Shown: piece after piece, positions 5,701-10,193 of the stretch
Numbering within the stretch: the first letter of the stretch is position 1
Layout: the number at the start of each line of letters is the position of its first letter
Source of the DNA: Thermoplasmatota archaeon
GTDB taxonomy: Archaea > Thermoplasmatota > Thermoplasmata > RBG-16-68-12 > JAJISG01
Length of the DNA stretch: 10,193 nt
Direction of reading: 5' to 3'
Assembly: GCA_022848785.1 (NCBI GenBank)
Contig: JAJISK010000029.1
Span: 1-10,193, forward strand
Notes under the pieces: model-generated
What the model saw: the letters and a program-made list of their open reading frames with translations, nothing else
Database searches by the model: none
What the model was told of the DNA's origin: nothing
Translations under genes and position numbers: made by a program

Positions 5701-8108
5701 ATCCCCTGGAGGATCTGTCGGGCGTGGTGGAGATCCATGACGTCATTGAGAATCTCGTTGTAGCTCTCCTGAATGACGGGGAAGTCCTCCAGCTCGTGGA
5801 GCCAGTCCAGCACCCGTTGGGAGCGGATCTGTTGCCGCCCGACGGAGACCTCATGGCCCCGGTAGTTTCGGAGGATCATGAAGCTCCGCGTGGCACAGTG
5901 GCGGAAGCGCTGCTTGAAGAGCTCCGTGTTCCGGAGGGCCCGGCGCAGGAGGTCCTCGAGCTCGTGGCTCTTCAGGAGACCGACGATCTCCTCCAGGTTC
6001 GCCCGCTTCGGGATCGTGACCATGAAGTTGTCGTCGGTGACGGAGACGCGGGCGTTACACTCCAGGGCGTTGGAGATCACGAAAGCGTAGGCCCGGGCGA
6101 GGGCGTCGTTGGTCCGGCGGCCAAAGCAGTAGTGAAAGACGATGTTTCGGTTCCCCCGGGTGTCGATGTAGCCCTCCAGGACCACGGTTTTGTCGGTCGG
6201 CAACTGGGGGATCATGGCCCGCTGCTCGAGCAGGTAGTTCACGAGGCTCCGGGCGGATCCGTGGTCCACCCGGCACGTCTCCTCGAGCCAGGCCATGGCG
6301 GCGGCCTCTCCCTCCCCGTCCACACGCCGGAGGGTCTCTTGCCGGAGGCGGCCCACCTGCAGGGAGAGGTCAAAGCTCCGCGGGAGCATCTCCCCGGTCC
6401 AGGAGGGTACGGTGGGACGGCGGCCCGAGGCGTCCTTGACGAAGACCTTCATCCCCCGAACCCGCTCGAACCGATAGGTTCGTCCGCCGAGGACGAAGAC
6501 GTCGTGGCGGGTCAGCTGCTCCACGAACTTCTCGGAGAGGGTCCCGATGGTGACCCCCTGGTGGGTGATGACCCGGTAGTTTCCCTCCTCCGGAATCGTT
6601 CCCACGTTCGTGAAGTAGATCATCCGGCTCCCGCGCTTCCGCCCGAACCGGCCCTCCTCCTCGTCGAGCCAGATTTTCGCATAGACGGACACGTCGGGGT
6701 TCCGGCTGGAGAGGTACCGGAGGACGGAGAGGAAGTCCTTCCGGGAGAGGCGGCGGAAGCAGTAGGATCGCCGGATCAAGGCGAAGGCCGCGTCGATCTC
6801 CCACCGCTGCTCGAGGCTCATGCCGACGAGGGTTTGGGCGAGGACATCCAGCGAGTTGGTGGGGATGTCCACCCGATCGATGCTGCTTTCGTACGCCGCT
6901 CGCACGAGGGCGGCGCACTCCAGCAGATCGTCGTTCTCGAACACGATGAGACGTCCGACGCTCACGTTGCCGTAGGCGTGGCCCGCCCGCCCGACCCGCT
7001 GGAGCCCCTTGGCAATCGACTTGGGCGAGCCCACCTGGGCGACAAGGTCGATGTACCCGATGTCGATGCCCAACTCCAGGGAGGTAGAGGAGACCACGGC
7101 GTTCAGCTTGCCCGCCTTGAGGCGTTCCTCCACGTCCAGGCGGACGGACTTGCTCAGGCTCCCGTGGTGCGCCTCGAGGTCCTCCACTCCCCTGTCCTTG
7201 AGTTTGATCGAGAGCCGCTCCGTCCCGCTGCGGGTGTTCGTAAAGATGAGGGTCGTTCGGTGGTCGTCGATCATCTCCTTCAGCTGGTCGTACATCCGGG
7301 CGTTGACGACCTCGAAGGGAAGGGCCGTCATGTCCCGCACCGGGCAGAGGACGCGCATGTCCAACCGCTTCTGGCCCTCCACCTCCACGACGTTCATCGG
7401 ACGGAGGCGCCCGTCCTCGTACCCCGCCAGGAACTTGGCCACCTCCTCCATGGGCGCGATGGTCGCGGAGAGGCCGATGCGGAGGAAGGGGGCGTTGACC
7501 TGTTGGCCAAGCCGCTCGAGGCTAAGGGACAGATGGGACCCTCGCTTGTTGGAGCAGATCTCGTGAATCTCGTCGAGGATGACCCAGCGAACGTCCTGGA
7601 ACTTCCGGCGGAAGACGGGCGTGGAGAGGATGATGGCCAGCGACTCGGGGGTCGTGATGAAGATGTGCGGGGGGCGGCGGGCCTGCTTCTGCCGTTCGCT
7701 GGAAGACGTGTCCCCGGACCGAACGGCGACCCGGATCTGAGGCGACTCGAGCCCCTCCTCGTCCGCCAAGACTTCCATCTCCGCCAGGGGTTCGCGCAGG
7801 TTTCGGTTGATGTCGTTGGCCAGGGCCTTCAGGGGGGAGACGTAGAGGCAGTAGATCTTGTCCTCGAGCTCGCCTTTCTTCTGGATGGCGTAGAGTTCGT
7901 TGATGATGGAAAGGAAGGCCGTCAGCGTCTTCCCGGAACCCGTCGGCGAGGAGACGATGACGTTCTCCCCCGCGTGGATCAGGGGCACCGCGTAGGCCTG
8001 GGGTTCCGTCAGGGTCTCGAACTTGCGATCAAACCAGCGCCGGACGAGATCCTCCATCAGGTCGAGGATGTCCGCCTTGGAGCCTTGCTCGGTTACGGTG
8101 TGGAGCAT
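2703..8108 (-). CDS. lhr: Very long Lhr-family superfamily 2 helicase (1801 aa)
   Basis: ATP-dependent nucleic-acid translocase of the Lhr family, linked to DNA repair and, in archaea, also to RNA metabolism. RecA1 carries Walker A SSPTGSGKT (53-61), SPLKALANDI (91-100), TTPESL (152-157), the Walker B box DEIH (179-182) followed by the Lhr signature SNKRGSHLSLSLERL, and SAT (214-216). RecA2 carries LIFTNTRSGTERL (287-299), STSLELGIDIG (341-351) and QRVGRAGH (370-377). Residues about 390-860 fit the Lhr winged-helix and helical-bundle core. About 960-1080 hold further winged-helix-like segments. About 1190-1801 contain two related modules resembling the AlkX/YcaQ-type (HTH_42) C-terminal part of long Lhr proteins. 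At 1801 residues it exceeds E. coli Lhr (about 1540) and is about twice the short archaeal Lhr. The frame extends upstream to 8216, but that part overlaps the thiolase gene. ATG 8108 is preferred (MLHTVTEQGSKADILD). TTG 8123, five codons upstream, is possible. No frameshift seen. Confidence 0.95.
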   Translation of the reverse strand: MLHTVTEQGSKADILDLMEDLVRRWFDRKFETLTEPQAYAVPLIHAGENVIVSSPTGSGKTLTAFLSIINELYAIQKKGELEDKIYCLYVSPLKALANDINRNLREPLAEMEVLADEEGLESPQIRVAVRSGDTSSSERQKQARRPPHIFITTPESLAIILSTPVFRRKFQDVRWVILDEIHEICSNKRGSHLSLSLERLGQQVNAPFLRIGLSATIAPMEEVAKFLAGYEDGRLRPMNVVEVEGQKRLDMRVLCPVRDMTALPFEVVNARMYDQLKEMIDDHRTTLIFTNTRSGTERLSIKLKDRGVEDLEAHHGSLSKSVRLDVEERLKAGKLNAVVSSTSLELGIDIGYIDLVAQVGSPKSIAKGLQRVGRAGHAYGNVSVGRLIVFENDDLLECAALVRAAYESSIDRVDIPTNSLDVLAQTLVGMSLEQRWEIDAAFALIRRSYCFRRLSRKDFLSVLRYLSSRNPDVSVYAKIWLDEEEGRFGRKRGSRMIYFTNVGTIPEEGNYRVITHQGVTIGTLSEKFVEQLTRHDVFVLGGRTYRFERVRGMKVFVKDASGRRPTVPSWTGEMLPRSFDLSLQVGRLRQETLRRVDGEGEAAAMAWLEETCRVDHGSARSLVNYLLEQRAMIPQLPTDKTVVLEGYIDTRGNRNIVFHYCFGRRTNDALARAYAFVISNALECNARVSVTDDNFMVTIPKRANLEEIVGLLKSHELEDLLRRALRNTELFKQRFRHCATRSFMILRNYRGHEVSVGRQQIRSQRVLDWLHELEDFPVIQESYNEILNDVMDLHHARQILQGIEEGRIQVHLTSWSNVPSPLAHNVVLAGISDIVLMEDRSAMLRDLHRKVLRRVVPEEQLQEVQFTEQQVQAYFRQKAPRVASREDILPLLEKAGALNLLQQKGRNVYDLAEADPETVRLWCEELAEEGRVASVWTPKGVLWVSTTDVPTYAAVYARPRRPRTRDRRILAHLEEGAKTAKELGRELKAPRVEVNDALRRLERGYRLARRGLAEPAYEPREVEADRFEEALDRLVVRLLEFQGPMTLEELAYELDLKGEMLQETLNGLVNEATLVSGHFVVDEAYQYLVAQDLRRLEAREQALPTFEETAVRSYLLAKNFERLGSVDAYFDRFLEAGVLFDVFQRVEGFDMEDWYHRREAGEILEGRFLRGRVRYVRREEASLFASASRRPPLGPLEERVLTAVSRENGLDLDQVTEAVGADRGRVKEALHALDRGLHIIRKFTGSDAWTTKNIYVAYEPGDELPDAQEVIVRRFLRAYGPVSPAGVKGYTGFGYAEVEGVVERLLEEGVATKILVQGDGDVEMLLLTEELPALQEVPVQAPSDRLRILSLQDPWIRPMWAEVNSRYGDGWYYPVVKDGKLVGMVEMWQMSGCLEVREIELDDPGLLPELLAAVQGMMGFYAQRGYEIVRVVGAFGKSVLDAGVSDAFEEAGFHPTNDFFAWGEMVPQQHSWEEVLSYVFYRQGIHPDRRFKDAFAALEALGGLRSDFASLLRTRRFTPLKELFEKGLVVKGLAIPPYATYCTVEDLELYRAAKFVPMEEDMEEVWELIREGEPISKGRLVALAPFPEAVTERALRKLHRASYVTRDPRHRYRTVGDAGLEPLEAKKAVLRKAFEAYGIFSAENLGAYTRGHFRMGEIRRILRELEREGVLVKGFLIEGEPAVYWMLNDGLLGKTHYKGQFVLSPWDNLSFYLRDYLHERWRMGSCYAAFDGPRSVAAFKARKRGDELVITEYQGDSAAHELLRAFAYQNDLSLRTEGEEADEWELIRWYERMYGGVRERP
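2706..3521 (-). repeat. Second copy of the duplicated module, at the Lhr C-terminus
   Basis: Lhr residues about 1530-1801. It has the same order of elements as the first copy: a winged helix (EVWELIREGEPISKGRL...), a second one with LRKAFEAYGIFSAENLGAYT (1630-1649) and ILRELEREGVLVKGFLIEG (1661-1679), then FVLSPWDNLSFYLRDYL (1701-1717) and an alpha/beta tail with KARKRGDELVITEYQG. The AYG...S...G.YT...L..EGV..K......G pattern is shared with the first copy. LSPWDN is close to the LSPFDPL motif of AlkX/YcaQ. Confidence 0.6.
3714..4538 (-). repeat. First copy of a duplicated winged-helix plus AlkX/YcaQ-like module inside Lhr
   Basis: Lhr residues about 1191-1465. A winged helix (LEERVLTAVSRENGLDLDQV...) is followed by a second one with RRFLRAYGPVSPAGVKGYT (1273-1291) and VVERLLEEGVATKILVQG (1301-1318). 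A segment with LSLQDPW (1349-1355), RYGDGWYYPV and KLVGMVEMWQMSG comes next. The last part resembles the LSPFDPL...LVGR region of AlkX/YcaQ proteins. The module is diverged from the second copy at protein level and is not a DNA repeat. Boundaries are approximate. Confidence 0.6.
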
Positions 8109-8145
8109 GGGGGAACCGGTCAAACCATGAAGAAACAGGCTCGGA

Positions 8146-8153
8146 CCTAAAAG
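8146..8153 (-). promoter_or_regulatory. Putative TATA-box promoter of lhr
   Basis: The minus-strand box cttttagg, preceded by ggaaagg (BRE-like), lies in the 70-nt gap between the thiolase stop and the lhr ATG. Its centre is about 41 nt before ATG 8108, implying a leader of about 15 nt without a Shine-Dalgarno. It is also about 26 nt before the in-frame TTG at 8123, so a leaderless TTG start is the alternative reading. Confidence 0.35.
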
Positions 8154-8178
8154 CCTTTCCGGGTGGTTCCGGGGGGCG

Positions 8179-9357
8179 CTAGGTCGCCTCGACGGCGACG
8201 GCCATGGCGTTCCCACCCCCGAGGCATAGGGTCACGAGACCGCGTCGGGCACCGCGATCCTGCATGGCGTAGAGGAGCGTCGTCAGGATGCGGGCCCCCG
8301 TACATCCCAAGGGATGACCGAGGGCGACGGCTCCGCCGTTCACGTTCAGCCTGTCCATAGGAATCTCGAGCTGTCGGGCGACGGCAAGCGAGGCGGCGGC
8401 GTAGGCCTCGTTGTGCTCGAAGAGGTCGAAATCGGGGATGGTCAGCTCCAGCTTCTGCAGCAGCGCGTTGACCGTGGGAATGGGGGCCTCCATGACGTAC
8501 TTCGGGGAGACGCCGCCGGTGGCGTATCCAAGGATGCGGGCCAAGGGCTTGGCGCCCATCTCGTCGGCCCGATCCGCCGAGGCGACCACGACGGCGGCGC
8601 CTCCGTCGCTCAGTTGGGAGGAATTCCCCGCGGTGACCGAGCCCCCCTCTTGAAAGACGGCGGGCAGGCGGGCGAGTTTTTCGAGGGAGGTGTCCGATCG
8701 GACCCCCTCGTCCACCTCGAAGAGGGCTTCTCCCTCCGGTCCCTCGAGCGGAACCGGGACGATCTCCGCCTCGAATCGTCCTTCCTTGATCGCCCTCAGC
8801 GCCCGCCTGTGGCTCTCGTAAGCGAAGGCGTCCTGCTCCTCTCGCGTGATCCCGTACTTCTCCGCCACGACTTCGCCGGTGATGCCCATATGGAACTTGT
8901 TGTACACGTCCCACAGTCCGTCGTGGACCATCGCGTCCACCAGCTCCGCGTTCCCGTGCCGGTAGCCCCAACGGGCCTTGGGCAGCAGATAGGGGGCCGC
9001 GCTCATGTTTTCCATGCCCCCTGCGACGACGAGGTCTTGGTCCCCCGTCCGGATGGTATCGGCGGCCAGGGTCACGGCCTTGAGGCCCGATGCGCAGACC
9101 TTGTTGATCGTGACGGCGCCCACGTTCTCCGGGAGGCCGGCCAGGAGAGCCGCCTGACGGGCGGGGGCCTGGCCCAGGCCCGCCTGGATCACGTTGCCCA
9201 TGATGACCTCCTCGACGTCCGTCGGATCGACACGAGTCCGCCGAACGACCTCCTCGATGGCGAGGGCGCCCAGGCGGGGGGCGGGAACGTCGCGGAGGGC
9301 CCGTCCGTACTTGCCCACGGGCGTTCGGACGGCACCAAGGATCACAGGACCGTCCAA
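8179..9357 (-). CDS. Acetyl-CoA acetyltransferase (thiolase II-like)
   Basis: Cytoplasmic thiolase that condenses two acetyl-CoA to acetoacetyl-CoA or runs in reverse, in fatty- or amino-acid catabolism or at the start of the mevalonate route. The 392 residues are the normal thiolase length. The nucleophilic Cys88 lies in NKVCASGLKAV. GGMENMS (113-119), MGITGEVVAEKYG (157-169) and TAGNSSQLSDGGAA (242-255) are family landmarks. HNEAYA (315-320) carries the active-site Asn. His348 in GGAVALGHPLGCTGAR and Cys378 in LCLGGGNAM complete the catalytic set. It is of the bacterial AtoB/PhaA/FadA-like kind, not the archaeal thiolase that pairs with HMG-CoA synthase and a DUF35 protein, and no such partners are seen here. 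I choose the TTG at 9357 because it gives the standard beginning (DGPVILGAVRTPVGKYGRAL) and has a GGTGA four bases upstream; a GTG four codons downstream is less likely. Biosynthetic versus degradative role cannot be told. Confidence 0.93.
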   Translation of the reverse strand: MDGPVILGAVRTPVGKYGRALRDVPAPRLGALAIEEVVRRTRVDPTDVEEVIMGNVIQAGLGQAPARQAALLAGLPENVGAVTINKVCASGLKAVTLAADTIRTGDQDLVVAGGMENMSAAPYLLPKARWGYRHGNAELVDAMVHDGLWDVYNKFHMGITGEVVAEKYGITREEQDAFAYESHRRALRAIKEGRFEAEIVPVPLEGPEGEALFEVDEGVRSDTSLEKLARLPAVFQEGGSVTAGNSSQLSDGGAAVVVASADRADEMGAKPLARILGYATGGVSPKYVMEAPIPTVNALLQKLELTIPDFDLFEHNEAYAAASLAVARQLEIPMDRLNVNGGAVALGHPLGCTGARILTTLLYAMQDRGARRGLVTLCLGGGNAMAVAVEAT

Positions 9358-9361
9358 GGGG

Positions 9362-9366
9362 TCACC
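9362..9366 (-). promoter_or_regulatory. Ribosome binding site before the thiolase TTG start
   Basis: The minus strand reads ggtga, complementary to the archaeal 16S rRNA 3' end, four bases before the TTG at 9357. It is the only clear Shine-Dalgarno before a gene in the window and helps decide this non-ATG start. An AT-containing stretch (caagtatcg, about 9392-9400) further upstream could be a weak TATA box, but it may also be that the gene is translated from a transcript shared with the DUF885 gene. Confidence 0.5.
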
Positions 9367-9429
9367 TTCGAGACCGATGTACGCGGCCGGCGATACTTGA
9401 AGCTTCCTCGGTGGGAATCGCCCGGGAGC

Positions 9430-10193
9430 TCATGGGTTCATCGATTCCGCCAAAACCCGCTTCTCCAGGAGGCCGATTGGCGGGGCGCCCCCGGCCAGTA
9501 ACGTGTCGTGGAACTCCCGCAGCGTGGCCTCCGGGTGGGCCGCAAAGAACTTCTCCCGGACCTGGAGGATGAAGAGCTTGCCCAGGGTGTAATTAAGGTA
9601 GCCAGGGTCGAAGGTCCCTCGGAAGGCCTCTCGCGCCGCGGGGCCCTGTTCCATGAAGGCGTTCTCCATGATGAACGCCGTGGCCTCGTCGAGGGTCCTG
9701 CCTTTTGTGTGCAGGCCGATGGAACAGAGATACCGGCAGTTGCGGAGGAGCGCATCCTGAAGTTGCAACAAGCGGAGGCGGGGATCCCCCTCCCCCAACC
9801 CTTCTTCGAGGGCCATCTGCTCCGTGTAGTGGGCCCACCCCTCCGTGAAAGCGTAGCCCGTGTAGATCCGGCCGATCTTCGAGGGGAGGAGCTTCCGATG
9901 GAGCATGTGAACGTAGTGCCCTGGATAGCATTCATGAACGCTGACGTTCTTGAGGCTCGGTCGATTCATGTAGCGCAGCCACTCCTCCGCCTTCTCTTCG
10001 GACCAATCCGGCTCGACGGGGGTGACGTAGTAGTAAGCCTCGTCTCCCTGCACCTCGAAAGGGCCCGGGGAATTCATGGCCGCCGTCGCCCAGGCGCGGA
10101 AGTGGTAGGGCGTCTCGGTCACGATGGGGCGCACCTCCGAGGGAATCGTGATGATGTCCTTGTCAAGGAGGAACTGTCGGAGTTCTTCGAGCA
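9430..10193 (-). CDS. DUF885-family putative zinc metallohydrolase (N-terminus cut by window edge)
   Basis: C-terminal 254 or so residues of a DUF885-family protein. The frame is open to the right edge, where it reads LEELRQFLLDKDIITIPSEV directly into the part beginning RPIVTETP, so the GTG at 10134 is internal and not the start. The metal-binding motif VHECYPGHYVHMLH has His at 9934-9936, Glu just after it, and the PGH and following His down to 9907: the HExxPGHxxH pattern of the family. About 30 residues on, FTEGWAHYTEQM supplies the EGW glutamate likely to be the third zinc ligand, as in gluzincin-like peptidases. DUF885 members are usually about 550-600 residues; many are annotated as putative peptidases and their substrates are mostly unknown. 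No signal peptide can be judged because the N-terminus is missing. The thiolase follows 72 nt downstream on the same strand. Family call is firm; peptidase activity is inference. Confidence 0.87.
   Translation of the reverse strand, partial: LEELRQFLLDKDIITIPSEVRPIVTETPYHFRAWATAAMNSPGPFEVQGDEAYYYVTPVEPDWSEEKAEEWLRYMNRPSLKNVSVHECYPGHYVHMLHRKLLPSKIGRIYTGYAFTEGWAHYTEQMALEEGLGEGDPRLRLLQLQDALLRNCRYLCSIGLHTKGRTLDEATAFIMENAFMEQGPAAREAFRGTFDPGYLNYTLGKLFILQVREKFFAAHPEATLREFHDTLLAGGAPPIGLLEKRVLAESMNP

Noticed and set aside
5565..8150. An 861-codon open frame on the plus strand opposite lhr
   Set aside because: It is antisense to the helicase core, whose motifs are unmistakable. The translation is rich in V, D, E, G, H and L without recognisable domains, as expected from the complement of GC-rich codons.
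8109..8216. N-terminal extension of Lhr starting at 8216
   Set aside because: It would overlap the 3' end of the thiolase gene and the apparent lhr promoter, and the residues look like translated intergenic sequence. ATG 8108 gives a normal Lhr beginning.
8314..9501. A 395-codon plus-strand open frame opposite the thiolase
   Set aside because: The minus strand encodes a full-length thiolase with all catalytic residues. The plus-strand translation is low in recognisable motifs and crosses the intergenic region.

Overview
The window is a compact, GC-rich (roughly 60-65% by eye) chromosomal segment that most probably comes from an archaeon. The evidence is an archaeal-type asparaginyl-tRNA synthetase, a pyruvoyl-dependent arginine decarboxylase, an Ard1/RimI-like acetyltransferase and a Lhr helicase. 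Several genes also have AT-rich TATA-like boxes about 25-30 nt upstream of the start codon and no Shine-Dalgarno, as in archaea with leaderless mRNAs. A high-GC, heterotrophic Thermoplasmatota-like euryarchaeon would fit, but that placement is inference. I see no mobile element, CRISPR array, rRNA or tRNA.

Layout, left to right: asnS (1-860, minus, C-terminus cut by the window edge); an 87-nt divergent promoter region; rimI-like acetyltransferase (948-1385, plus); pyruvoyl-dependent arginine decarboxylase pdaD (1421-1906, plus); a PrsW-like membrane protein (1908-2651, minus) that converges on pdaD with one base between them; a very large Lhr-family helicase of 1801 residues (2703-8108, minus); a bacterial-type thiolase (8179-9357, minus); and the C-terminal part of a DUF885-family putative metallohydrolase (9430-10193, minus, N-terminus cut by the window edge). 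No gene-free stretch exceeds 87 nt.

The genes do not form one pathway. The left part is information processing and polyamine supply: tRNA-Asn charging, protein N-acetylation, and arginine to agmatine for polyamines and possibly tRNA agmatidine. The right part combines nucleic-acid repair or remodelling (Lhr) with catabolic functions (thiolase, a putative peptidase). The minus-strand genes from DUF885 to the PrsW-like gene run head to tail with gaps of 72, 70 and 51 nt. They could be co-transcribed, but three of them have a plausible promoter of their own.

The most notable item is the helicase. Behind a canonical Lhr core it has a long C-terminal region in which a module of winged helices plus an AlkX/YcaQ-like domain appears to be present twice. 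The PrsW-like protein keeps motif 1 (EExxK) and the His motif but seems to lack the usual motif-2 Glu-Asn. Four of the six visible start codons are GTG or TTG. The large plus-strand open frames over lhr and the thiolase look like GC-driven antisense shadows.
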